From NCBI RefSeq assembly GCF_900105515.1, contig NZ_FNSY01000001.1:372001-436000 (forward strand): a stretch of DNA of 64,000 bases, read 5' to 3'. The notes beneath the pieces were generated by a model. The model did no database searches, was not told the origin of the DNA, and saw nothing but the letters and a program-made list of their open reading frames with translations. Made by a program: the position numbers and the translations under genes. The DNA is from Streptomyces sp. 2131.1 (GTDB taxonomy: Bacteria > Actinomycetota > Actinomycetes > Streptomycetales > Streptomycetaceae). Positions 16,300 through 24,683 of the stretch are shown here, piece after piece; within the stretch, counting starts at the first letter, position 1; each line of letters begins with the position of its first letter.

Positions 16300-16347
16300 G
16301 CCCTCGTCTGCCTCCTGCCGGAATTCTGCCACCCTTCCTCCACTCCT

Positions 16348-18402
16348 TCATGTGATCAATCCCAGATACGGCCCGAACTCCGAGGCCAGCGTCAGGCGGC
16401 CCAGTTTCTGGTACTCCCTCTGCACCGCGTGGATCAGCGTCGCCATCGTCACCGCGCCGTCCGTGTCCGCTGCCAGGTACGCCGCCGTCACCGCGATCGA
16501 GCGGATGTTGCCGCCCGCCAGCTCGAAGTTCTCGGCGCAGAAGGCGAGGTCGAGGTCCGCGGCGCGTGGCAGGACCGTGCCCAGGCAGCGGTTCCAGAGC
16601 AGCAGGCGCTGGGCCGGGTCGGGGACGGGGAAGTCGATGACCAGGTCCAGGCGGCGGGTGAAGGCGTCGTCCAGGTTGGCGCGGAGGTTGGTGGCGAGGA
16701 TGGCCAGGCCGTCGAAGGACTCCATGCGCTGGAGGAGGTACGCGCTCTCCACGTTCGCGTAGCGGTCGTGCGCGTCCTTCACGTCCGAGCGCTTCCCGAA
16801 AATCGCGTCCGCCTCGTCGAAGAGCAGGACCCCGTTGACCCCCGCCGCCTCCGTGAAGATGCGCTCCAGGTTCTTCTCCGTCTCGCCCACGTACTTGTCG
16901 ATCACCGTCGCCAGGTCCACCGTGTAGAGGTCCAGGCCGAGATCCGCCGCGATCACCTCGGCCGACATGGTCTTGCCCGTGCCCGAGTCCCCCGCGAAGA
17001 GCGCCGAGACCCCGCGCCCCCGGCCGCCGCCCGGCCGCATCGCCCACTCCCCCAGCACCCGGTCGCGGTGGCGGGCCCGGGCGGTCAGCTCGCGGAGCTG
17101 GGCGTGGGCGTCGGGCGGGAGGACCAGGTCGTCCCAGGTCACCGTGGGTTCGATGCGGCGGGCCAGGCGGTCGAGGCCGGCCGCGTTCTGGGCGCGGGCC
17201 CCCCGGCGCACGTGGTCCGGGGTGAGGGTGCCCCCGTCGAGCCGGGCCGCCTGGGCGGCGCTCAGGGCCGCGCCCCGGACCTGCTCCGGCGTCAGGAGGA
17301 ACGGGGCCAGCAAGTGGTCCGGGTCGATGCCGACGGGGACAGCGCCCGACCCCGTACGCCGGTACGCCTCGCCCCACAGCGCACCGCGTGCCGAAGGCTC
17401 CACCCGCGGAGCGTGCACGAGCAGCGGCGGCACCCCGGACCAGGAGGCGTCCCACGGCACCCGGCCCACCATCACCGCCGGCACCGGGGTGGCCGTCAAC
17501 AGCCGCAGCAGCTGAGGGTGTTCGCGGGAGACCGCGTCCAGCGGCGCGCAGACCAGGCCCGCCCCGGTCAGCCGCGCCTCGCGCACCAGGGTGCGTACCG
17601 CGTCGGCGGGGGCCGGGTCCGCAGCCAGCCGGGCGAGGTCCACGCCGAGGACGCTCCGGCCGGCTCTCTCCAGCGCCGACGCGGCGAGCGCCGTGCCCGC
17701 ACCGCCCTGGTCCTCGCTCAGGTAGACCAGCGGCACGCCCCCGGCCAGGACCCGGGCCAGGGCTGCCGGATCGCCCACGCCCCCGACCGCCTCCCAGGGC
17801 GCCGTGACGTCCGCAAGGCGCGGATCCCTCGTGTCGTCGCCGAGCAGGTGCGCGGTGACCCGGTCGGGCACCCGCAGCGCGCGGCTGAGGAACGGGCGGT
17901 CCAGGTCCTCGGCCAGCAGCAGCCCGCCGTCCCTGAGCGGGGCGCCCGCCGCCAGCCGGCCGCGTGCGGCGGCGTCGGCCGGGGACACCCCGCACAGGCC
18001 GAGGGCCAGGCCGATGGACGGGCGCCGGCGTGTCACATCGTCGTTGAGGTAGCCGTAGAACGCCTCGAAGCGGTCGTCCAGATCGGGCACGAGCGCGATG
18101 AGCAGGATCTCCGTGTCGAGCGGGGTGAGCCCGAAGTCCGTCGCGAGGGCGGTGAGCCGGGAGGGTCCGGCGGTCCCGCCGTCACCCGCCACCGTGTCCG
18201 GAAACCCCCGCGCTCCCTCCTCGTCGAGCAGCCGCGCGATGTTCTCGTCCGTCAGGTACAGGCCCCGGAACGCGTCCTCCGGGTCCGGGTCGGAGTGCTG
18301 ACGGGCGTCCACCGCCCGGCGGACGCGTTGCTCGACGACGGTCGCCCGGGCAAGGAGGTGGCGCAGGTTCAGATCGTCGTCGGGGTGGTCCGGGGGCGTC
18401 AT
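16348..18402 (-). CDS. cis15: AAA+ ATPase of the contractile injection system
   Basis: The 684-residue protein has a divergent N-terminal half (about 1-400) and a C-terminal canonical AAA+ module with Walker A GDSGTGKT (~472-480), Walker B VLLFDEADA (~525-533), sensor-1-like LAILATNLRANLDDAF and arginine fingers RRLDLV. Homologues (Afp15/Pvc15) are present in nearly all extracellular and cytoplasmic CIS loci and are needed for assembly or cargo handling. It overlaps the tail-terminator gene upstream by 4 bp (ATGA at 18399-18402). Length is typical for the two-lobed actinobacterial version. Confidence 0.93.
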   Translation of the reverse strand: MTPPDHPDDDLNLRHLLARATVVEQRVRRAVDARQHSDPDPEDAFRGLYLTDENIARLLDEEGARGFPDTVAGDGGTAGPSRLTALATDFGLTPLDTEILLIALVPDLDDRFEAFYGYLNDDVTRRRPSIGLALGLCGVSPADAAARGRLAAGAPLRDGGLLLAEDLDRPFLSRALRVPDRVTAHLLGDDTRDPRLADVTAPWEAVGGVGDPAALARVLAGGVPLVYLSEDQGGAGTALAASALERAGRSVLGVDLARLAADPAPADAVRTLVREARLTGAGLVCAPLDAVSREHPQLLRLLTATPVPAVMVGRVPWDASWSGVPPLLVHAPRVEPSARGALWGEAYRRTGSGAVPVGIDPDHLLAPFLLTPEQVRGAALSAAQAARLDGGTLTPDHVRRGARAQNAAGLDRLARRIEPTVTWDDLVLPPDAHAQLRELTARARHRDRVLGEWAMRPGGGRGRGVSALFAGDSGTGKTMSAEVIAADLGLDLYTVDLATVIDKYVGETEKNLERIFTEAAGVNGVLLFDEADAIFGKRSDVKDAHDRYANVESAYLLQRMESFDGLAILATNLRANLDDAFTRRLDLVIDFPVPDPAQRLLLWNRCLGTVLPRAADLDLAFCAENFELAGGNIRSIAVTAAYLAADTDGAVTMATLIHAVQREYQKLGRLTLASEFGPYLGLIT

Positions 18403-19142
18403 GCGGTGGGGTCCTCCTCAGTCGCGGCGTTGCCGTCGGCCGACCGGTTCTCGGTGATCCGCACTCCCAGTCCACGCCGGCCGCCGGCGGCCGGCTCCTC
18501 GCGTACCGGACGGCCGGGACGGCTCCCGTACACCGGCGGACCGCCCCGCACCGGCTCCGCCGCGCGCGGCAAGTCCCCGAACCGGGCGTGCAGGCCGTCG
18601 TCGCCGACCGGCGGCCCCGCCGGGTACGTCGGCGAGGCGGTCACCGGAACGCTGACCACCAGGTCGAGCGACGGCTTCAGCTCGCCGCCCAGCGCGCTCC
18701 ACACGTCGGCGAAGGAGCGGTCCTCAGGCGGTGGCAGCGCGATCGACATCGGGACGGCGGCCCCGATCTCGGCGAGCGACCCTGCCAGCCGCTCCGGGGG
18801 CAGGGCCTCGTATCCGAGGAGGCAGGCGAGCAGGGAGGACAGCAGACGGTGCTCGTCCTCCGGGCGCTTGGTCCACGCGGTGATCAGGTACGAGAGCTTG
18901 AAGTAGCGCGGCGGGCGGCGGCGCGCCACGACGGCGCCCCGCTCGTCGTACTCGTTGTGCAGTCCGCGCTCGCGGCGCCGCATGTCCTCGCGGATGTCGT
19001 ACAGATAGAGGTTGACCATGGGTGCGTTGACCTTGGCGGCCCACTCGCGGGTGGGAGCGTCGAAGACGACCGTGATCTGGCCGCCGCCGAGCACCTCCGC
19101 CCGGATCAGGGACCGCAGTACGTCGTCCACTTCGTGGATCAC
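18399..19142 (-). CDS. cis16: Tail-terminator protein (DUF4255 / Pvc16-like)
   Basis: This 247-residue protein opens MIHEVDDVLRSLIRAEVLGG and carries VNAPMVNLYLYDIREDMRRR and PPRYFKLSYLITAWTKRPED, the hallmarks of the Pvc16/DUF4255 N-terminal domain that caps the tube and sheath at the distal end. The domain occupies about residues 1-185; the remaining ~60 residues are low-complexity. It overlaps the AAA+ gene by 4 bp and starts 16 bp after the vWA gene's stop, so the terminator, ATPase and perhaps the vWA gene form a second minus-strand operon of the locus. Confidence 0.93.
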   Translation of the reverse strand: MIHEVDDVLRSLIRAEVLGGGQITVVFDAPTREWAAKVNAPMVNLYLYDIREDMRRRERGLHNEYDERGAVVARRRPPRYFKLSYLITAWTKRPEDEHRLLSSLLACLLGYEALPPERLAGSLAEIGAAVPMSIALPPPEDRSFADVWSALGGELKPSLDLVVSVPVTASPTYPAGPPVGDDGLHARFGDLPRAAEPVRGGPPVYGSRPGRPVREEPAAGGRRGLGVRITENRSADGNAATEEDPTA

Positions 19143-19158
19143 CTGGTGTCCGCCCCTC

Positions 19159-21228
19159 TCACGTACGGCCCTTGAAGTCCGGTGGCTGGAGGTTGCGCTG
19201 GACCACCAGGACGGGTTTCCGGAGCTGGGGAAGCCCGGTGATGTCGGCTCGCAGGACGCGGGGGCCGAGGGTGTCCTTGCGCAGGACCAGCACCTGTACC
19301 TCGAAGGTGCCGTCGCGGCCGACCCGTATACCGGTGCGGTCCGCCGTGATGCCGGTGCTCCACGTCAGGCGTACGGTCTCGCCCGGCGGGTAGTCCTTGC
19401 CGCGCGCCACGACGGGCTGGCCCGGCCTGGCGACCTGCGGGGTGACGGTGAGGGAGGGCTTGAGCACCCGCAACCGGTCGGTGTCCTGGTTGTTGACGGG
19501 CTGCAGATCGCCCAGCATCCCGCTCACGGTGGCCCGTACGTCTCCGGTGACCGGCTCGCGGTAGGTCCCGGTCTGGGTCACCTCGATCCGGCCGCCGGGC
19601 GGGATCGTGCAGGGCGCGGCGGCGGTGCAGCGGTTCAGCGACGTCAGGGTGCGTTCCTTCGCCTTCCCGGGCTTCGGCCAGGCCGTGGCGACGACGACGT
19701 CCCTCGCGGTGTCCGGACCCGCGTTGGTCACGGTGAAGCGGGCGTGGGCGGGGCGGCCGGTGTACGTCCGGTCGGGGCTGACGTCGGCCCTGACGGCGAC
19801 GTCCGTCGCGGGCGGCGGGGGAAGGGGCGGCGGTGGCGGGTCGAGCACCTCGAAGACGGCCGTGTCCGTGGCGGTGTTGCCGGCCGTGTCCGTGGCCGTG
19901 CAGGTGACCGTGGTCATGCCGATGGGGAAGAGGGAGCCGGAAGCGGGGGTGCAGGTGACGGGGAGGGTGCCGTCCTGGGCGTCCTGCGCGGTCGCCCGGT
20001 AGCTGATCCTCGTGCCGTTCTCGTCGTCCGCCCTGGCGATGCGGTCGTCGACGGTGACGACGGGGGCGTCGACGTCGTTCACGTCGATCGTGATCTTTTC
20101 CTCGAAGTCGGGGTCGGGGGCCGCCGAGGGGGCGAGGGTGTCCGTGCCCGGAACCTGGGTGCCCAGCAGAAACTGGACCGTGCAGGTGAGGGTGGCGCCC
20201 TGCGGGGCGTCGGGTGCGACGTCGACGGTCTCGGCGAAGTGGGCGGTCTCGCCGCTGGTGACCCGTCTGGTGGGCGGGTCGAGCGCGACCGTGAGGTAGG
20301 GGCTGCAGTCGTGGAGCTGATGGCCGACGGAGGTGGGGAGGTTGTCCATGCCGTCGACGATGGCCTGGGCCACCTGGTCGCCCTGGATGCCCTCCAGCAG
20401 CCGGCCCTGGGTCGCGTTGATGATGCGGGTGGCCTGGCCCGCCGTGGTCGCCGGTACCTCGACCTGGTCGGGGTAGTCCGGATTGTGTGCGTTGCCGGTG
20501 CCGTTGAGCCCGTCGCCGATCGCGCTGTCCACATCGACGCCGACCACCCGGACGCCCTTGTCCTGGAGGGCGAAGATGGTGTCGTCGATGCTGTGGTGGT
20601 TGCTCGGCGAGTGGCTGGACGCGTCGCTGACCAGCACGATCACCGGGTTGGAGCCCTCGCGGAAGACCGTCTCGCCACCGGCCCCGTCGGCGATCTGCCA
20701 CAGACCGTTGATCCAGTCCTCGGACGGGCCCATGCTGAAGGCCCCCAGGTCCGTCTTGAGCGCGTCGACACCGGCCTGCACCTTGTCGAGGTCGTTCGTC
20801 AGCCCCTGGAGGACCTTGAATCCGGCGTCGGGGTCCACCTGCTGGTCTCCGAACGTGGCGACGGCGAACCGTGATTCGGGCTGCTCGGCGAGAACCTTCT
20901 CGGTGATGGCGGGCAGGTTCTCCTGCACGCTGGCGATGGGGCCGTCCATGCTCCCCGTACCGTCCACCAGCAGCACGACCTCGGGCTTCGGCGGGATCGC
21001 CGGCGTACGGACCGACTTGTCGACGCCCGTCGAGCCGCCCGGGTCGAGCGCCTCGTGCAGGGTCGCCGGTGTGACCCACGGCTCCGGGGGCACGGGCACC
21101 GCGGGCGCGGCACCCGACGCCCCCGACGCGGGGACGAGGGCGGTGGCCAGCAGGAGCAGGGCGAGCGCGGCGGAACGGTGCGCGCCCGGTAGTCCGCGTG
21201 GGCGCCCCGCCGGCCGATTCCACCGCAC
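19159..21228 (-). CDS. Secreted von Willebrand factor A protein with HYR and CARDB-like domains
   Basis: The 689-residue protein has a signal peptide (basic start, SAALALLLLATALVPASGAS), a von Willebrand A domain with MIDAS motif DGTGSM and later VLVSDASSHSP (about 85-335), a HYR-type domain with GMTTVTCTATDTAGN, a CARDB/DUF11-like domain (FTVTNAGPDTARDVVV) and a C-terminal Ig-like repeat. It would be exported and bind ligands outside the cell. GTG 21228 is preferred because GGGGAGA lies 6 nt upstream and the signal peptide then starts properly; an upstream GTG at 21246 is possible. No sortase motif or TM anchor is seen. Its place beside tail-terminator and ATPase genes suggests an envelope role for the CIS, but this is inference. 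Confidence 0.8.
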   Translation of the reverse strand: MRWNRPAGRPRGLPGAHRSAALALLLLATALVPASGASGAAPAVPVPPEPWVTPATLHEALDPGGSTGVDKSVRTPAIPPKPEVVLLVDGTGSMDGPIASVQENLPAITEKVLAEQPESRFAVATFGDQQVDPDAGFKVLQGLTNDLDKVQAGVDALKTDLGAFSMGPSEDWINGLWQIADGAGGETVFREGSNPVIVLVSDASSHSPSNHHSIDDTIFALQDKGVRVVGVDVDSAIGDGLNGTGNAHNPDYPDQVEVPATTAGQATRIINATQGRLLEGIQGDQVAQAIVDGMDNLPTSVGHQLHDCSPYLTVALDPPTRRVTSGETAHFAETVDVAPDAPQGATLTCTVQFLLGTQVPGTDTLAPSAAPDPDFEEKITIDVNDVDAPVVTVDDRIARADDENGTRISYRATAQDAQDGTLPVTCTPASGSLFPIGMTTVTCTATDTAGNTATDTAVFEVLDPPPPPLPPPPATDVAVRADVSPDRTYTGRPAHARFTVTNAGPDTARDVVVATAWPKPGKAKERTLTSLNRCTAAAPCTIPPGGRIEVTQTGTYREPVTGDVRATVSGMLGDLQPVNNQDTDRLRVLKPSLTVTPQVARPGQPVVARGKDYPPGETVRLTWSTGITADRTGIRVGRDGTFEVQVLVLRKDTLGPRVLRADITGLPQLRKPVLVVQRNLQPPDFKGRT

Positions 21229-21337
21229 AGCTTCTCTCCCCCGCACCCGGACCTCCCACCGAAGAACTGCGCCCACACGGTCTCCTGTGCGTGCTTCGCG
21301 CACAGCGGGAGGTGAGCCCTTTCGGCGGGTAGTGCCC

Positions 21338-21355
21338 GCTGCCCTTTGGGGCAGC
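21338..21355. terminator. Short hairpin between NarL-type regulator and vWA gene
   Basis: A 7 bp stem (GCTGCCC / GGGCAGC) with a 4 nt loop lies 22-39 bp after the regulator's stop codon on the minus strand and 110 bp before the vWA start. It may end regulator transcription. No U-run follows, so it is only a candidate. Confidence 0.4.
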
Positions 21356-21376
21356 CGCCCGGAGTACGGTCCGGTG

Positions 21377-22003
21377 TCAGATGAGGCCCTGGCGCATCGC
21401 GTACGCCACGGCGTGGGACCGGTTGCGCAGCTGCAGACGGGTCATGACCGAGTGCAGGACGTTCTTGATGGTGCGTTCGGAGTACGCCAGCTTCGTGGCG
21501 ATGTCGGCGGTGTCGTAGCCCTCGGCGACCAGGCGCAGTACATCGACTTCACGGGCGGCGAGTCCGGTGAAGTGCAGTCCACGGGGTGCCAGTACCTGCC
21601 CCTGGAGCCGGCCGACCTCGGCCAGGAGTCTGCCGAGCAGGTCGGAGGGCAGGTGGCCCTCGCCCCGCGCGACCGTGTCGATGACGTGTACCAGGTGCTC
21701 GGGCGTGGACTCGGCCCGCCTGATGACGCCGACGACCCCGCATTCCGCGGCGCTCACGAGCTTCTGCTCGTCGATGTCCGTGGTGACGAGGACGGCGCGG
21801 CAGTCGGTGGTGCGCTGGATGTGGCGCAGCGTCGTCAGCACCTCCTCGTCGACGGCGTCGACGACCACGACGACGACGTCGGGCCAGGGCCCCTCCTCGT
21901 CCCATTCCACGACGTTCACTTCGGGCCGCGCCCTCAACTGGCTGGCCACTCCTGCTTGTGAGATCGGGTCCTGTGCCCGTAACGCGACCTTGGTGCGCTC
22001 CAT
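21377..22003 (-). CDS. NarL/LuxR-type response regulator in the CIS locus
   Basis: This 208-residue protein has an N-terminal receiver-like domain (about 1-120) and a C-terminal LuxR helix-turn-helix (LHFTGLAAREVDVLRLVAEG, YDTADIATKLAYSERTIKNV). The receiver is atypical: the usual acidic pocket near the N-terminus (DD/DE) is missing, and the segment VVVVVVDAVDEEVL offers one possible phospho-acceptor Asp. The conserved receiver Lys is not obvious. It may act without phosphorylation. ATG 22003 follows GGGGAG with 7-8 nt spacing. It is divergent from the 'hydrolytic protein' homologue and is the natural candidate for controlling this part of the CIS locus. No sensor kinase gene is adjacent. Confidence 0.85.
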   Translation of the reverse strand: MERTKVALRAQDPISQAGVASQLRARPEVNVVEWDEEGPWPDVVVVVVDAVDEEVLTTLRHIQRTTDCRAVLVTTDIDEQKLVSAAECGVVGVIRRAESTPEHLVHVIDTVARGEGHLPSDLLGRLLAEVGRLQGQVLAPRGLHFTGLAAREVDVLRLVAEGYDTADIATKLAYSERTIKNVLHSVMTRLQLRNRSHAVAYAMRQGLI

Positions 22004-22199
22004 GTCCGTGCTCCCCCTCGGAAACGGCCGGACGCTCCTGGTGCACACGCCTCACAGCCGTGCTCGTCCGCCTCACTGGTGGCGAGGCGGACAGAAGATG
22101 CCCTTCAATATCGAGCAGGAAACCAGTTTGTTTGGCCGGGGCATCCAATGTGCCCGAAAGTGTTCCTTCACGGCCGGTGTACGACGTACGCGGCGGTCC

Positions 22200-22205
22200 T
22201 ACGGT
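22200..22205 (+). promoter_or_regulatory. TACGGT -10-like box, 7 nt before ATG 22213 (leaderless candidate)
   Basis: TACGGT matches TANNNT and ends exactly 7 nt before the ATG, which has no ribosome site. This spacing puts the transcription start at or next to the start codon. The region just upstream (22101-22130, 13 of 30 G/C) is unusually AT-rich. Confidence 0.5.
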
Positions 22206-22212
22206 CCGCCGT

Positions 22213-23544
22213 ATGAGTCTCACGGCAAGCCTCGACGCAACCACCGTCAGCGCCGCACCGGGCGAGGAGACGGCTGTCCCCCTTCAGGTCCGCAACTCCG
22301 GTACGACGGTCGAGGAATACCGCTTCGAGGTGGTCGGCGCGTGTGCCGCCTGGGCCGCGGTGGAACCGGCCGTGCTGTCCCTCTACCCGGGCGACACGGG
22401 AACGGTGTCGTTCGTGCTGCGTCCGCCGCGCGACGCGACGGTGCCGGCCGGTGAGACGCCGTTCGGGATACGGGTGGTGCCGACCGGTGAGCAGGGCGGA
22501 ACGGTCGTGCCCGAGGGCCGGGTGACCGTGCTGCCGTTCACGGAGACGACGGCCGAGCTGGTCCCGCGCGGCTCGCACGGCGCGCGCGCCGGACGCCATC
22601 AGCTGGCCGTCGACAACCGGGGCAACACCCCGGTGACGGTACGCCTGGGCGCTCAGCCGGGGAGCGAACGGGCCCGGGTCGTGTTCGCCGCACCGGAGCT
22701 CCAGGTGCAGCCTGGTGAGGCGGAGTTCGCGAAGCTACGGGTGCGGCCCGTCAAGCGGATGTGGCGCGGCACGCCCGTCACGCACCCCTTCCAGGTGTTC
22801 GCCGCGACCCAGGTGGCCGAGGGGCAGGACCCGGTGGAGCCGGTCCTCGTAGACGGCAGTTACGAGCAGGAGCCCCTGCTCCCCCGCTGGCTGCCCCGGG
22901 CCCTGATCACCGCGGCCGTGCTGGTGCTTGCGCTGGTCGGCCTCTGGTACGCGCTGCTGCGCCCGGCCGTGAAGTCGGCGGCGCGGGAGGCCGTCACCCC
23001 CGAGGCGGTACGGTCCGCCGCCGCGGCCGACAAGAGCAAGGCGCCCGAGCAGGGCGGCTCGGGCGGTTCCGGGGCGGGCGGCGGCGACTCCGCCGGGAGC
23101 GGGTCGGGCGGGGCCGGCGAGTCGAAGCCGACGCCGAGCCCGAGTCCTTCGGCGGCGGCCGGTGCGGGGGCGGCGGCTCCGACCAGCGCGCAGGTCAGGG
23201 TGCAGGACTCGCTGGGCGGCGGGACGAACACCGGGACGGCGCTCACGGTCCCGGCCGGCAAGGCGTTCCAGCTCACCGACATCGTCGTCCAGAACCCGCA
23301 GGGCGACGCCGGGACGCTGGTCGTCTCCGCCGGCAAGGAGACCCGGGTACTGAGCCTCGGTCTGGAGAACTTCCGTGACTCCGACTACCACTTCGTGACG
23401 CCGATCGTGATCCCGGCGGGCGGCAAGGTCACCATGACCATCGACTGCCGCAAGGTGGGCAGGCCGGTGGGCGCGCAGGCCCCTTCGCGGTGCGCGGAGT
23501 CGATGTTCCTGGGCGGCACGATGCGTGACGCCGAAGGGGGCTGA
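22213..23544 (+). CDS. Membrane-anchored 'hydrolytic protein' homologue with Ig-like N-terminus
   Basis: The 443-residue protein begins MSLTASLDATTVSAAPGEET, followed by two Ig-like/NEW3-type beta domains (to about residue 215), a single transmembrane helix (ALITAAVLVLALVGLWYALL, ~230-250), a Gly/Ser/Pro linker and a small C-terminal beta domain (~320-435). Similar proteins are annotated 'hydrolytic protein' in Streptomyces, yet I see no catalytic motif. There is no signal peptide, so the long N-terminal part is probably cytosolic and the C-terminal domain outside. Such an orientation could link cytoplasmic particles to the envelope, in parallel to the protein at 148-1323. No Shine-Dalgarno is visible; translation may be leaderless. 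Confidence 0.75.
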   Translation: MSLTASLDATTVSAAPGEETAVPLQVRNSGTTVEEYRFEVVGACAAWAAVEPAVLSLYPGDTGTVSFVLRPPRDATVPAGETPFGIRVVPTGEQGGTVVPEGRVTVLPFTETTAELVPRGSHGARAGRHQLAVDNRGNTPVTVRLGAQPGSERARVVFAAPELQVQPGEAEFAKLRVRPVKRMWRGTPVTHPFQVFAATQVAEGQDPVEPVLVDGSYEQEPLLPRWLPRALITAAVLVLALVGLWYALLRPAVKSAAREAVTPEAVRSAAAADKSKAPEQGGSGGSGAGGGDSAGSGSGGAGESKPTPSPSPSAAAGAGAAAPTSAQVRVQDSLGGGTNTGTALTVPAGKAFQLTDIVVQNPQGDAGTLVVSAGKETRVLSLGLENFRDSDYHFVTPIVIPAGGKVTMTIDCRKVGRPVGAQAPSRCAESMFLGGTMRDAEGG

Positions 23545-23577
23545 CCAGGCGTCGGTCACGGTCCGGACCGGAACGCC

Positions 23578-24435
23578 TCACGCCGGCGGGGCCTCCTCTT
23601 CCTCCTCCGGGTTCTTCTCCTCGGCACGCTGGACGAACGAGCCCTGCACGTCGGCCGGTTGCTCGTCCTCGTCCTCCGCGGCCGCCCGCTGCACGGCGGG
23701 CGCGGACGTGGGCGCCGCGGCGGCGGGGGCGGCGGGGGCCGCCGGGGCCGGATCGGAGAGCACCCGGTCCGCGTTGGCGACAGCCTCGCGTTCGAACCGG
23801 TCCGAGGGGTCGCTGACCCGGATGCCGCCGGGCGCCTCGGTTCCCTCGACGGGCCCGTTGCGCTGCTGGATGACGTGGGTCAGTTCGTGCGCCAGTGTCG
23901 TGCGGCCCTGGGGCGACGAGGGGTCGTAGGCGTCGCGCTGGAAGACGACGTTGTTGCCCACGGTGTACGCGTGCGCGCCGACGCCCTTCGCCGACTCGTG
24001 GGCGGCGGAGTCGTTGTGGATGCGTACGTCGGAGAAGTCGGCGCCCATCCGGCCCTCCAGGTCCGTCCGGGTCTCGGTGTCCAGGGGGGTGCCGCCGCCG
24101 GAGGAGATGACGTCGTGCACCGGCGAGCGCGTCTCCGCCTCCTCGCCCTGCTCCGGCGCGGCGGCCCGGGCGCGCTGGATGACGGGGCCGAGCGCGGCGT
24201 TGCCGACCGTGCGCTGGAGGACACCCATGCCGGCGGTGCCCACCACGTCGGTCCGGCCGGTGGCGGCGGCCCGGAAGAGGTGGTGCGGTGCGCCGTGGGT
24301 GTCCGAGGTGGCGGGCGCCCCGGCCGTGTCGCCGTGCAGGTGGCCGCCCGAGAGCCGCTCGTGACCGTCCCCGGTCTCCAGGGGCGGGGTGTGGTGCTCG
24401 TGCTGGTGGTCGTCGTCGTGGTGCTGTGCGTTCAC
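23578..24435 (-). CDS. DUF4157 (eCIS core) metallopeptidase-like protein with QR leader
   Basis: The 285-residue protein starts at GTG 24435 (GGGGAG 6 nt upstream). The N-terminus is His-rich (residues 3-15 and 48-52), followed by the leader VLQRTVGNAALGPVIQRAR (~72-90). The DUF4157 domain (~118-190) contains MGADFSDVRIHNDSAAHESA, AYTVGNNVVFQRDAY and LAHELTHVIQQR, with the HExxH zinc-binding motif at ~183-187. The tail is acidic and ends with further AVQRA and FVQRA motifs. DUF4157 is the protein domain most strongly associated with CIS cargo; it is thought to act as a protease-like or targeting module. No separate toxin domain follows, so the protein could be a cargo-processing factor or a stand-alone cargo. 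Confidence 0.87.
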   Translation of the reverse strand: MNAQHHDDDHQHEHHTPPLETGDGHERLSGGHLHGDTAGAPATSDTHGAPHHLFRAAATGRTDVVGTAGMGVLQRTVGNAALGPVIQRARAAAPEQGEEAETRSPVHDVISSGGGTPLDTETRTDLEGRMGADFSDVRIHNDSAAHESAKGVGAHAYTVGNNVVFQRDAYDPSSPQGRTTLAHELTHVIQQRNGPVEGTEAPGGIRVSDPSDRFEREAVANADRVLSDPAPAAPAAPAAAAPTSAPAVQRAAAEDEDEQPADVQGSFVQRAEEKNPEEEEEAPPA

Positions 24436-24670
24436 CGTCGTCTCCCCTGACCGCACCGGGGGCCGGCCCATGCCGCGCGGCCGCGGCGGACCGCCCGCCC
24501 CTACCGGCCCTCCACCCTTGTGGACGGCTTCCCGCCCCGTCCAGCCCTGCGCTGTCCGGCCCGGGGCATCGCGCGGTGCCCCATCGGGCAGGGGGCGGGG
24601 ACGGACGGCCTCGGGCGCCCGGCGGTCCGAACCGGTCAGGAATCGAGAAGCGGGGCGGGGAGGCCGTGCC

Positions 24671-24676
24671 TAGCAT
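24671..24676 (+). promoter_or_regulatory. TAGCAT -10-like box, 7 nt before ATG 24684 (leaderless candidate)
   Basis: TAGCAT fits TANNNT and is followed by 7 nt and the ATG at 24684. This favours 24684 over the upstream in-frame ATG at 24675, which would overlap the box. Confidence 0.5.
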
Positions 24677-24683
24677 GATCTTC

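Noticed and set aside
12077..16300. Prophage origin of the tail genes
   Set aside because: No capsid, portal, terminase, integrase or lysis genes are present, and AAA+, PAAR, DUF4255 and DUF4157 genes mark a CIS rather than a phage remnant.
22101..22130. AT-rich patch as an attachment site or insertion scar
   Set aside because: No direct repeats or integrase nearby; it is better explained as a shared promoter region of two divergent genes.
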